Positions 35,236 to 46,787 of a DNA stretch of 64,000 bases are shown piece by piece. The stretch is taken from assembly GCA_029891385.1 (NCBI GenBank), contig CM057234.1:21624350-21688349 (forward strand). The letters run 5' to 3'. The translations under genes and the position numbers were made by a program. Source of the DNA: Erythroxylum novogranatense. Its lineage: Eukaryota > Streptophyta > Magnoliopsida > Malpighiales > Erythroxylaceae. The notes under the pieces are model-generated. The model was not told the DNA's origin and made no database searches. It worked only from the letters and a program-made list of their open reading frames with translations. Within the stretch, counting starts at the first letter, position 1. Each line of letters opens with the position of its first letter.

Positions 35236-38200
35236 TGTAACATCCCATCACCGATGGGAAGGGTATTTTGGTAATTTAGGACGGGTTAGAAGTATTAAAT
35301 TATATCTCGGCATGCACATACAGCATATAGCCTCTATGATTGATAGTTTGTTGCACTTGCACATGATATACATGCATTCATGACATTTTCCGGTTTAGGT
35401 TTCAAATTGAGATCTTTTGTGAAATTTATGGGATTATTGTACTTGGAAATTATATTGGAGTACGCCATTGAGTGTTTTACATTTTTAGGGATTTATTAGA
35501 ATTTTTCTGGAATTGTCCGGAGAAAATTCCCGGACCGGCAAAATCGTCGGTAAATGGCCTAAATGTGTTTTTGTAGTGGAAAATGTGGTTTTCGTGTTTG
35601 AAAAATTATTGGGAGTGGACTGTTATATGTTTTACAATTTTGGACAATTTAGGTAATTTTCAAAAAAATGATTCGGGGAAATTCCTGGAAATTTCCGGAC
35701 CGGAAAATGTCAACAGACTGACTGAGTGGACTGTTTTGTACCGAACAGGATTGCCTAATGGCATGAGATTAGTGGATAATTGATGTTAGGGAATTATTTT
35801 AGTGCCATGATTAGAGAGTAATTGGGATTAGTACTAATTAACTAGGATTATGTGATTTTTTTTTGTCTTTTCCCAATTTAAATGCCAAGTGTCCTTCCAT
35901 ATTAATGAATTTTGTCTTATATTATGGAGCACCTACGACTTTCCTTGGCCATCTTATTTAAAAAGTCATTTGGAAAGCTTTGAAAGCCTATCTTCCTCCT
36001 CTCATCCGAACCTTGCCTCTTCTTGTCTCAATTGCTTCTTTCGATGGTCTCCTTCTCCTTCCACTCTTCTTAGTTACTTGCTTGCCTCTCTTTATTCTCA
36101 ACCAAGACCAAGTGGAAGCCTTGTAAAGGTGATGGTGAGTGGTGTGTGTGTAAGTGGATGATCGTGTGGTGAAGGGAGGAAGGTGGAAACTTGAAAGAAA
36201 CAATAAAGCTTGAAGCTTGTTAGGTGAGAACTTATGGTTGTGTTCTTTAATAGTTAAATGCATTTTTTTGTGTTGTTTTATGGATGAGAATTTTGTTGTT
36301 GTATGTGGCTATGTAATTTGGTTATTTTATTGATGGTTGATTGGTGAATTGATGAGGCAAAATCTAATGGATAGAAGTAGAGAATTTAGATGATTGAAAG
36401 TGAAATTATGTTTATAGATTAGTAGATTAGTGTCAAACATGATGGATGATGGGATGAGTGTGTGCTGCCAACTTTGGTGTAATCATGTAAGAAAATGTTG
36501 TGTTGAGTTTGTGGCTGAATTAGAGGTGAAAATGGATGTTTAGTGATGTGTTATTGATGTTAGAAGTGATAGAAGTTAGGTTGTTGATGAAAGCTGGAAA
36601 CTTGTCATTGAACCTATTGTAATGTTTTGATCATAACTAATTGTGTAGGTGAGCAAATAAGTTGAGGTTTATGCCCAAGTAAACTTTGGGATGTTGGATA
36701 CAACTTTGTGTGAAATAGATGTTGTTAAATTGTAATGTTAGAAGGGTGAATTTTTGCATGGAAAATTTCTGTTTTTAGGGTCTATGAACAGTACCCGCAT
36801 ATATGACCTGATTACTTTGGTGATGTTTCTAAATTAATTTATATGGAATTAGGGAAAATGGTCTTCATGAAAGTTGTAGCATATTAAGTTAGCTTTCCAT
36901 TGCCACTGATCTTGTTAATTTTCGAGTTGTATATTGGGAGATATGACCTGATTACTCTTGACTGGTTTTATGCTTTTTGGAGAATCCTAGCCTAAGTGTC
37001 AATTTTGTGAGCTTTCTGTTTGGGAGCAATTTTAACAATTTATGTGAACTGAATTGATGTGATTGGTCTTCTGAAAAGTTGCAGAGGAAGAAATGATCTT
37101 GAAAATAGGATATAGCATGCTATTTTTAGATACCAGAATTGGGACTTATACTTTTTCAAAGATTGGACTGAATTTAGGTCATGGGCTGCTGATCAGGGCA
37201 GTAACTTGCAAGACTGTTTTCAATTGGTTAATGATGGAATTTGATTCTGATCCCTTCATGAGAAGTGTAGTACTATATTTTATCTTTTTATGGGTATAAA
37301 ATATGCAATTTTTCGACATTTGTACAAGGAGTTATACTGTTTGCAAAATCACTGTCCAGATTGGTTGATTTCAGAGGGCTGATGCTTTGGTGAATTGTTT
37401 GACCTAGTTAGCAAGTGAATTTGATTTTGGGTTGTTCATGAAAGTTGTAGATAACATTGTAAACTTATTGAGCATATTTATTGTGTTATTTTTGACTGAG
37501 GAAATGAGTAGTTACTGAATTTGCAAGGTATTGCACTGTTTGAGAGGTTTTGAGTAGGCAGTAGGTTTGATAGGATTTTTGACACCCTTAGGGGTGAAAT
37601 TGATTTTATGGTCTTCTTGAGAATTGTAGAGGGTTTCATGATCTTTCCAATGAGATATAGTTGGTAATTTTCTGAATTGTGTGCAATGAGTTATTGGTGT
37701 TGAAAGTTGGCTTGAAATCAAGAAATTAAAGAAGGGAATAAGGGTTAGGTATATAATTAATTGTTTAAATTGAATTTTGGTTTCTTTTGTCAATTTCTTT
37801 TCCGTCCGGCGTCCGATTGACCTGATTCTTGAGGCATCGGATTGGTAACACATTAAATTTCATTTTGTGAGAAATTGGGAATTTTTAGTCGAGAAATTGA
37901 CGTGGCCCCGGGTACTTGTTCTGTGATCACTATTTTATTTATTTTTGAACCGATTGAGGTCCAAATTGAGTGCTGTCAGTGGCTATAGCTTTCGAATTTT
38001 AGTTGGAATTTTTATTATGGGAAAATTTGGCTTTAGGGCTGAAAATCTCATGAACAAGCATTATACACTTACATGTGCATTATTACTAGTTCGGATTGGA
38101 TAATTAGTGATCGGATTCCTCTCTGCTTGTTATAGAGGCACAGTTGGAGCGTCGACCTACCGACGTTGCAGAGACTTCCCGGTAATAGCTCAGAAGTAAT

Positions 38201-38304
38201 AGGTGAGTAACTTAGTTGGTTCCTCAATCTATATGTGATGAAAATGATGTGGATATGCCATGTGGACATAATGGAGGGATTATGTATGTTTGTTTTTGAT
38301 TGAT

Positions 38305-38537
38305 TTCGGACCATAGGTGTCCGAAGTATTGAAAACTTGTTATCGAAGTGCTACTTGTGTGTAACTGTTTGTGAATGTTTGCATTGGAGATTTCGGACCA
38401 AAGGTCCGAGGAAATGGGAAATTTATATTGAAGTGTTAATTGTCTGTTTTGATACATTGAATGTGACTTTTGATATGATATGGTTGGATGCAAGAATTTG
38501 TAAATGTATATGACTGAAACACCGGACCGAAGGTCCG
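38305..38537 (+). repeat. Three hairpins of the TTCGGACC/GGTCCGAA type
   Basis: TTCGGACCATAGGTGTCCGAA (two blocks: 38305-38312 and 38316-38325), TTCGGACCAAAGGTCCGA (38392-38409) and CCGGACCGAAGGTCCG (38522-38537) are spaced by about 87 and 130 bp, each with a 3-base centre (ATA, AAA, GAA). Confidence 0.85.
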
Positions 38538-38656
38538 AAGAAACGAAAATTGGTCACTGAACTATAACTGACTGTAAATGGGAATTAGAGCATATGCATC
38601 CATGCATGATGGCATGATCAGATAAAGGCAGTTGTGACCGGAGCAGCCACCGTATC

Positions 38657-38785
38657 AGGGCATATCATACCCAACGTATATGAGAGCTTTCAGCTCAACG
38701 CACAGGACCTCAGGTCCAACGTATTTAGAGCCTCAGGCTCAATGTACCAGGGCTTCAAGCCTAATGTTTTCAGAGCCACTGGCTC
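38657..38785 (+). repeat. Tandem 22-bp hairpin cassette with compensatory stem changes
   Basis: Five 13-base hairpins follow each other every 21-23 bp: GAGCTTTCAGCTC (38684), GGACCTCAGGTCC (38705), GAGCCTCAGGCTC (38728), GGGCTTCAAGCCT (38750), GAGCCACTGGCTC (38773), each followed by AA(C/T)G. A weaker sixth, GGGCATATCATACCC, precedes them at 38658. Stem bases 2, 3 and 5 vary between units and their partners vary with them. Confidence 0.9.
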
Positions 38786-39003
38786 AACGTAATGTGCCCG
38801 TTCTTGGGACATTTGAGGCACAGACCACAACAACGAAACGAAAATGAAAAGTGTCACATGTTCATTGCATAAATGGTATGACTAAATATGGATGGTATGA
38901 AAGGCGATATGCTTTACATTTGTGAATTGTGATAGTATGTGATATTTGGTAAATTGATTGAATATGCATGAATTGAGTGAACCATCGATGATGGTTTCTC
39001 ACT

Positions 39004-39017
39004 GAGTTCGCAAACTC
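39004..39017 (+). promoter_or_regulatory. Hairpin GAGTTCGCAAACTC before a splice-acceptor-like tract
   Basis: A 5-bp stem (GAGTT/AACTC) is followed by ACCC, then AAATATTTTTCAGGAATTG. It is positionally equivalent to the hairpins at 4733 and 24796 in the other LTR families, with a different stem sequence. Confidence 0.6.
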
Positions 39018-39435
39018 ACCCAACATTGCAAATATTTTTCAGGAATTGAAGAGTACCCCGTTACTGAACCGGGAGTATGATTACTACAAGAGAGTCGGTG
39101 TTCGATGTCGGGATTAGTTCACGTCTGCATTTGTGTTATTTTGACTTATGTGTAAATTTATATTCCGCAAAAATAATACTGAATTGTTTGAGGGCCCTAA
39201 TTGATAAATATTGTTTGAAAAGTGATCTTTGATAAAGTGTATGACTGAAATGGGTTTTCGTATCACGGGCCCGAATCGTTTATTCTTAATTTCGCGCACT
39301 CGACTGTTTCAAAAAAAAAAATCATAATGATTTTTTACACTGCATTGACTGCTCTAGCATGCCACCCTCGCGGGTCGCGGGCTCGGATATCACCGTCAAT
39401 GTCGGGTTCGGGTCTCGCGGGAGTGGGGTGCTACA

Positions 39436-40570
39436 CATAAGCTATCACTCTAGATCGTTTTTCCTCCCTCTGTACAAGCATAGCACCAACAGAAAAATTG
39501 GAAGCATCACAAGATAGCTCAAAAGGCAAATCCCAGTTAGGTGCACTCAGAATAGGAGGTGAAACAAGCAAAGATTTCAAAGTATTAAAAGCATGTCTAC
39601 ATTTATCATCAAAATGAAAATCAATATATTTTTTCAACAATGTAGAAAGGGGTAAAGCAATTTTACTAAAATCCTTTACAAAGCGCCGATAATACCCCGC
39701 ATGCCCCAAGAAAGATCTCAATTCTTTTAGACAAGTCGGATAAGGAAGTGACGAAATGATTTCAATCTTGGCTCTATCAACCTCAATCCCCTTTTGAGAG
39801 ATGTGATGACCTAAAACTATGCCACTATCCACCATAAAATGACATTTTTCATAATTCAAAACCAAAATTTTCTGAATGCATTTATCAAGAACACGTTCAA
39901 GACTAGACAAGCAATCATCAAAATTATCACCATAAACCGTGAAGTCGTCCATAAAAACCTCCATATTTTGCTCTAATAAATCACAGAAAATTGCCATCAT
40001 ACACCTTTGAAAAGTGCCTGGAGCGTTACACAACCCAAATGGCATCCTTCGATAAGCGTAGGTACCAAAAGGGCATGTAAAAGTAGTCTTGTCTTGGTCC
40101 GCTGGTGCAATCGGTACCTGGAAGTAACCTGAAAAACCATCCAAGAAATAATAGTGAGATTTCCCAGATACTCTTTCCAACATTTGATCAATAAAAGGTA
40201 ATGGAAAATGATCCTTCCTAGTTGCTTCATTTAACTTCCGATAGTTAATGCACATTCTCCAAGCATTTTGAACTCTTGATGAAATGGGTTCATTACTCTC
40301 ATTTCTCACCACTGTGATACCGCTCTTTTTCGGTACCACTTGTACCGGGCTCACCCACTCACTGTCTGATATGGCATATATGATCCCCGCACTCAACAAC
40401 TTAGACACTTCCTTTTTAACCACATCATGAATAAGAGGATTCAACCGCCGGGGTGGCTGTCGAACTGGTTTGGACCCATCAACTAAAAGGATTTTATGTG
40501 TGCAAACCAATGGATCAATTTTGGGTATGTCCCCTAAAGACCAACCTATAGCCCTCCTATATCTTTTCAC
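39436..40570 (-). pseudogene. Athila-like reverse transcriptase and RNase H N-terminal part, element A
   Basis: The 379-codon open frame contains the RT of a Ty3/gypsy element: YRRAIGWSLGDIPKIDP, a primer-grip-side PLIHDVVKKEVSKLLSAGII, WVSPVQVVPKKSGITVV, MCINYRKLNEATRKDHFPLP, FLDGFSGYFQVPIAP (first Asp), RMPFGLCNAPGTFQRCM and VFMDDFTVYG (the F-x-DD catalytic loop). The thumb/connection follows with LRSFLGHAGYYRRF, and RNase H begins with LPFELSCDASNFSVGAML. The frame opens one base out of phase with the preceding protease ORF (stop at 40569-40567); a one-base loss explains this. The right end stops at the TSD of the solo LTR. Confidence 0.93.
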
Positions 40571-42480
40571 ACAGAAACTAGTCTCTCTTCTTCAGAACTA
40601 CTTAAAGAACTGGAAATGATAACAGGCAGTTTGCAATCATCTACAAGAAAGACATATTTCAAGTTAGAAGGAAGGGGTTTTAGTTCTAAATCAGGGGGTT
40701 GCACAATAGAAGGAACCAGCTTTGGTATATCGAATGCATTAAATGAAAGAGGTGCGTCCATGTGACTTTGGAATGAGGATTTAAGCTCTGTGTAGCGTGT
40801 ATGTCCTCCACTTCTCGACTCAGTTCCACAATCAGATGACCTGGAAACATCAGAATTAGGTTCAGTATGATCAGTCAAAGAAGAAAGAAAATCAGAAGTA
40901 AAAGTAGTATTAGAAGGGTTTAGAATAGTAGTAAGATCACTGCTATCCTCTTCTAATACTCCAGCACCACTTGAAGAAGAAGCTACAATTGTAGCTTGCA
41001 TAAAAGCTTCTATTTCATCGGTTCCTGCAACATCACAAAACACACCTTCCTCAAGGCTATCAAGTGCAGAATCAGCAGTAATATCAAAACAAAAAGACGC
41101 ATCAGAATTTTGCGGAGTGGAAAGCCAATTATCGATCTCTAAACAATAGACACATGATACATCACCCTCACATGCACAAAAATCAGAAGAATGGGTGGAG
41201 GATAAACAAGCAAGTGTTCCATGCTGAGTCACACCCATATTACAACAATCAACCTCATGCATCTCCGTCTCGTGCAAATTTTCCACATTATGGCATTCAA
41301 TTAAACTAACACCCAAGTAAGAACAATCCTCATAACCATGACTCATAGCTTCTGAAAGATTAAATTGCACTTCTTGATCCCCAATTCCTATAGTGATAAG
41401 GCCCTTTTTCATGTTAATTATTGTCTCAGCGGTCAAAAGGAAAGGCCTACCTAGAATCAAGGTACTCTCAGAAGGAAGCTCATTAGTCATATCAAGAACA
41501 TAGAAGTCGGCAGGAAAAACAAGACCTTTAACTTGCACAAGGATATCCTCTAGAATGCCTTTAGGGTATCTCACAGTCCTATCAGCTAGACCAAGCACTA
41601 CACTAGTGTCTTTCAAAGCTTCAATACCCAAGGTCTTATAAACAGAGGTTGGCATGACATTAATGCCTGCACCTAAGTCAAGCAAGGCATGAGAAACAGT
41701 TGTTCTACCTATGGTGTAGGGGATAGTGTAAGAACCTGGATCTTTGCATTTAATGGGCAATTGTGGCTTAAATAAGGCACTAACAGTCAACCCCAGTTGG
41801 ATTCTCTCACTATGCCTATACTTTCTCTTGTTTGTGCATAGGTCTTTCAAGAATTTAGCACACTTTGGCATCTTTTTAATTAATTCAAGCAATGGCACAT
41901 TTACCTCAAGTTTGCTAAACATTTCAAACAATTCCTCATTATCTTTCTTTTTAACAATTTTTTTACTAACCAGATAGGAATTTGGAAAAGGCAAGTCACG
42001 AATTTTTACCTCATCAACTTTGGAGTTGGAAGGTGATCCTTCCTCCATTGGTCTCTTCAAGATAGTTATTGCCTCTTCCTCATTTTGTACCACTGGTTGT
42101 TTTCGAGATTTCTCCATGAGCTTCTTTTCTTGAATGCTTTCAGATTGAATAGATTGGGAATTTCCTTGAGTAGTGTTAGCCGAAGGAGATTCAACTTCCA
42201 TTTCCTCATCAACCGTCTCTTCATCCTCTTCATTCTCTTTGAAACTCACTTTCTTGGCTCCAATTTTCTTCCCACTTCTCAGTGTGATTGCATTCAAAGA
42301 TTTTGGATTGATCACTGTGTTGGAGGGCATCGAACCACTACTCTTTCCTTGTTGCTCAGTCAAATTGTTGGAGATTTGAGTAACAAAAGTGTTCAAATTC
42401 TTATGCTTAGTCTCCATTTGCTCTAACTTAGAGAACATGTTTTGTAAGCAAGAGTCCATCTTATTTCCCATGGCATTCAA
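40567..42480 (-). pseudogene. Gag C-terminal region and aspartic protease of element A
   Basis: The 637-codon open stretch carries the typical Athila words NPKSLNAITLRSGKKI, DLPFPNSYLVSKKIVKKKDN and LLELIKKMPKCAKFLKDLCT, then the protease active site ALLDLGAGINVMPTSVY and TLILGRPFLLTAETIINM. A Cys-rich, Ser-rich spacer follows (41300-40600) leading to RT. The protease would cut the Gag-Pol polyprotein. The ORF has no strong start of its own and belongs to one long gag-pol frame that starts at 43908. Confidence 0.9.
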
Positions 42481-42648
42481 CTTGGCATCAGTTTATGCCT
42501 TCTCTTGATCTAGTCTTGAATTTATCCCGGCGATGCCCTTCATGATCATAGCAAATTCGTCACCCTTAGAAACAGTAGATGACGTCCCTTGATTAGGCAC
42601 TAATTGGTTGGAAGAATTTCCTTGAATATTTCCTTGATCTCCACCCCA

Positions 42649-43908
42649 TCAAAAATTAGGATGATCTCTCCAACCTGGATTATAAGTGTTTGAGTAAGGA
42701 TCCCTCTTCTGATATTGGCCATTTCTATTTTGGTAGAGGGCATGAACCTCTTCATATTTGGCACAGTTATTGGAAGCATGCATCATGGACCCGCAGTACT
42801 CACAACTGGCTACTATAGCTTGAGAATGACTCACTGAATTGACTTGTTTATCCTTCACATTATTCTCCAAAATATTGAGTCTTTTCTCCACTCGATTTCC
42901 CAAGGCAACGATTTCAGCAAGAATATCTTGGGAAGAAACTGAAGAGGTATTGGAAACCCTTCTTGACTCTCCAGATTGGGAGTCATTGGTAGCCATCTTC
43001 TGAAGTAGGTCCCATGCAGCATTGAGACTTAATTCTCTGAGCGAACCATTTGCAGCGGCATGAATTGAGGGCTTATGATATGGAAGAAGCCCTTCATAGA
43101 AAGAGTTGACTAGATCATTCTTCGAAATGTTGTGGTGGGGACAATGAGCTAGAAGTGTTATGAACCTTGTCCAATATTCATGCATGGATTCATTGTCTCA
43201 TTGCACCACACTAGTTATCTCCTTCTTGAGTCTCGATGTCTTAGAAGCAGGAAAATATTCATCTAAGAATGCTCCTTTCAGTTGCTCCCAGGTCAATGTG
43301 GTGAAATGTTGAGGTAATGTGTAAAGCCACTCCTTGGCTTTTCCTTCTAAAGTGAAGTGGAATGCTCTCCTCAATACATCTTCAAGATTTGCCCTGGGTG
43401 GTTTCATGGAAGAACACACCATGTGCATAGTCTTCAAATGCCTATGTGGATCATCACCTGCAAAACCATGGAATCTAGGTAAGGAAGAAATTAATGCGCC
43501 TTTAATTTCAAAATTCACATCATCAGTATAAAAGCCATAAGGATCATAATCAACATTGGAATTATTAATCTCCCTCATGCTTCTATTGTCCTCACCATTA
43601 TGCCTTATGTTGTTCTCACCATGTCCGTTGTTCCCATTAGGTCCAACAGGCCTATTATTATCATTTTCACCCTCCATGGTATCTTGCTCCGATTCAAAAT
43701 CACTAGCAGACAAGTGTTCACTAGAAGTAGCTCTCTCGCTAGGTTCTTGTTCGCTCGATGACAAACTTGACTCTTTTGAAATATGCTCTTCCTCAATAAA
43801 AATTTGACTTGCTCCCTCAATTCTTTTCTCTCTTCTAATCTTTTTCACTAACCTCTCAAGTTCAAGATTTCAAGGATTTAAAGGTAAAGCCCTACCACTC
43901 CTAGGCAT
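42649..43908 (-). pseudogene. Athila-like gag of element A
   Basis: The start is ATG at 43908-43906 (MPRSGRALPL), with a TGA 13 codons in. The acidic, Ser/Glu-rich N-terminus (EEEHISKESSLSSSEQEPSE) is followed by the capsid part: YDPYGFYTDDVNFEIKGALI, GDDPHRHLKTMHMVCSSMKP, AKEWLYTLPQHF, FLDEYFPASKTSRLKKEI, then a TGA at 43195-43197 and ESMHEYWTRFITLLAHCPHH. A CCHC knuckle CEYCGSMMHASNNC lies near 42780. Gag would form the cytoplasmic particle. Point stops at three sites; otherwise well preserved. Confidence 0.92.
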
Positions 43909-44275
43909 AAAACAATAACAATAAGAACAAGGCACGAAACTGACTCACACAAAAAGATTGGAAAAAAATGAAAATAAAATAAAATAAAAATAAAACTAAA
44001 ATTAAAATTAAAAATAAAAATAAATAAATGAAGAAAGAAGAAAAGAAAAAAAATCTAATGAGTATAAGCAAACGTCAGTATGGATGACGATGTACTTTGT
44101 AGTGTATAAAAGAGTGTAAAAACCTATTATATGCACAAAAAATTAAAGAATGTCAAAAATTGTACCAATATGCACAAAAAAGCAACCAAAAACTTTTATC
44201 TAGCTGAAAATAAAAATAAAAATAAAAATAACAACAGTTAAAAATCACTTGACACTTAGGAACCAATTTCTTGGT
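43909..44275 (-). other. 5' leader of element A
   Basis: Very A-rich on the plus strand (AAAATAAAATAAA-type runs around 43970-44040 and 44210-44230), so T-rich in the transcript. No ORF. Confidence 0.7.
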
Positions 44276-44293
44276 TCCCCGGCAACGGCGCCA
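44276..44293 (-). other. Primer-binding site of element A (tRNA-Asp type)
   Basis: The minus strand reads TGGCGCCGTTGCCGGGGA two bases after the 5' LTR, the tRNA-Asp-complementary primer site usual for Athila-like elements. Confidence 0.93.
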
Positions 44294-44295
44294 CT

Positions 44296-46787
44296 TGAAA
44301 TAAGCCTTTTTTGGTCCGATTGTCGCCTTGGGGTTACTTCAAAAATTTAACCAAGGATTGCGTATAGAGCAACCTCGGGTCGTTCTCTTGAGGAACCAAA
44401 AGTGAAATTAATTTCCTAAGTAACTAAATGCAATGCAAACTAAATTATCAAATGGGGTTGATTTTAATAATTACCGCTAAAAATTGCAACGAATGAAAAT
44501 AAACGCAAAGGATTTGTTTTTGGTATTTTTAAAATTTAAATGAGAGATATGAAATGACAATGCGTGAATTAAATAAGAAAACAAACACAAGTAATTAACA
44601 ATGATAAACGCAATCCTTCAGTTCAATAGCGCAGGCAATCATCACTAAAAAAGATATGGGAGTTAAAAACAATTAAACCAAAAATTAAAATCGAGCTTTT
44701 AATCTAACAACCGAGCCACCTCGAATTATTACAAAAATATTTTCCAAAAATCCCAATTTACTAACTGCCACCAGTCTAGTAAAATAGAACTAAGGGTACT
44801 AACGCCAATGCTCGACTTTTACGAAATAATTAAGAAAATAGAATTAATGACAGCAACAGATAAAATGATCCAATAATTCAAGCCACCTTGAATTATCGCC
44901 AATTTCACTAAAATCTCAATACAAATTTTTGGCCCAAAACAAAGTATTGAAATTAAATCCAAAATCAACACAATATCAATTGCCAAACATTAATCCAGTC
45001 GTAAAACGCAACTCCAAATAATTAAATAGTAAGATCTATGAATTACTAAATAATTAAATGGACAGAAAATAAATGTAGTTAAACTCCCCCATAAAAATGC
45101 CAAGCTCCTGCCTTTGCCATTGAACCGAAGGATTAAGATAAATTAGCCGAGAAAATTCATTGAAGTTGCCGACGTTGAGCTCCGACGATCAGCCATGGAA
45201 GGTGTGATAATAATGGTCTGTCTTTTGGTTTTCACTTCTGAGTCCTCTGACTTGCGCCTCTCACGTTGTCAATTTTTTCCTTGTGTTTTTGCTGTTCCTT
45301 CACGCACCTGTGCCAAAACTCACGTCCCTCTCTTCTCAACAACACTCACGCCAACAGCTCCTTCAAAACCACATCACCAACGTTTAGATATGCTTCTTTG
45401 CACAGCTAGCTCCAACGTTAATTCCCAGCTGCTTTGCACTCCATAGACAACGCCACTCTCCTCTGTGCACACTCATGTCACTCACTTCAAGCCAGCTTTT
45501 TTTTTTTTTTAATTTTCCAAGCTACTCACAACCATAGAGCCAGCCCCCTCCTGCTGCTTTTCACGTTGAAAACCACACACACATTCCACTTCACAAACAA
45601 GTTATTTTTCCCCTCTGCACTCAACGTTGTCCTCTCTTAAAAACCATACACTCACAACTTCCTTCACTGACAACAAGTCACTCACTTAACACCACCTGCA
45701 CTACCTTCTATTTTTCCAGCACACTCCAAGCTTCTCACTTGCACAGCCTCTTGCCTATCTTCATAAACTCAACTACACTTCACGTTATTCCTTCAGCCTC
45801 CAATGCCTAGCAGCTACTCCACTCAACACATGGACACCAAGCTAACAACACACTCACTTAACACCACCTGCGCTACCTTCTATTTTTCCAGCACACTCCA
45901 CACGGTTTTATTCTTTCACACACTAAACACCCACACACAGCACACTCACGCAGCACACACCTGATGTATATCAACACACACCTGTCACCCTCCTTTTTAA
46001 CGCCACCTGCTCCCTTTATTTTCCTTATTATTTTACTTCTTCACACACCAACACCAGTTGCTTCCCACGTTCTATGCAGCCTAGTCCATAACAGCACAAA
46101 ACTGACAAGCCAACACTCAACCCATCTCTTTAGACAACGTCCAGCCCCCACCATTTTGGCTTGTGATAAAATTTTATGACCACTCATTATCCTCCTTCAG
46201 CTCTTCTCTTCATGTCCTCTTCATGGTGGGGTTTCTATGATTAAACTAAAAGCACTCCCCTCCTTTGCTAACTCATGTTATTCTCTTTATTATTTTCTTT
46301 TTTCCAGCACATTCATACATGGTCCCCAAGCACCAGCTGCCACTAAAACGTTAACTCATTCATATGTCCATGCCTCCACTTGCTTCATTTTCTACTTTTT
46401 CCTCCAAGACCATACCAAACCAGACACTCCACTCTTGGTCCACGCAACATACCTTCAGCCCTCTCTTCAACTAGCTCTTTACATTTTCTCAACACCAGGC
46501 ATTGTCGTTTTTGCCAAGTGTACCTCCTTTAATGCTTCTTTTCTTTTCTTTTTATTTTAATTTCTTCAAATATCCTACAACAAAAATTAAAAAATAATGT
46601 AGCATCAAGTCCAAAAATTAAATTGTCCCAATTAAATCAAAAACGACAATTTTTGCCCCTATAAACAAAAATTAAATGTAAGGCACAATAATGTAAATAA
46701 TAATCAAATAAAGCTATAAATACTAATTTCAGTGACAAAAACTCATCCAATTGATATGAAAATATATATGAATAAATGAGTTTGTCA
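44296..46787 (-). repeat. 5' LTR of element A
   Basis: The plus strand runs from TGAAATAAGCC to GAGTTTGTCA (2492 bp). It is the partner of 29571-32062; both have the same length although several small indels compensate each other. Confidence 0.95.

Larger units (their letters stand above)
35236..39435 (+). mobile_element. 4.2-kb solo LTR inside element A
   Basis: TGTAACATCCC to GGGGTGCTACA, 4200 bp, lies between perfect TSDs CATAA (35231-35235, 39436-39440). The RNase H reading of element A resumes exactly across it. It has no primer site, PPT or domain, so it is a solo LTR. Features inside: a pyrimidine-rich block near 35980-36080, three TTCGGACC..GGTCCGA hairpins, a run of tandem hairpins (38657-38785), and the GAGTTCGCAAACTC hairpin before an ATATTTTTCAG acceptor-like tract. 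The last resembles the Tekay-like LTRs, so I place it in or near that lineage. ORFs inside it are not taken as genes. Confidence 0.9.
29571..46787 (-). mobile_element. Athila-like Ty3/gypsy element A (complete ends, nested solo LTR)
   Basis: The element is bounded by a perfect TSD CTCCA (29566-29570, 46788-46792) and two 2492-bp LTRs. On the minus strand come 5' LTR, tRNA-Asp primer site, gag, protease, RT/RNase H, integrase, a long non-coding region and the PPT. A 4.2-kb solo LTR (35236-39435) sits in RNase H. Without it the element is about 13 kb. There is no envelope-like ORF. Coding regions have a handful of stops or shifts, and the LTRs differ by a modest number of bases by eye, so it is younger than SIRE but not intact. 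Confidence 0.95.

Noticed and set aside
35237..39435. Insertion as a complete small retrotransposon
   Set aside because: No internal direct repeat of its ends, no primer site and no PPT inside; TSDs enclose a single LTR.
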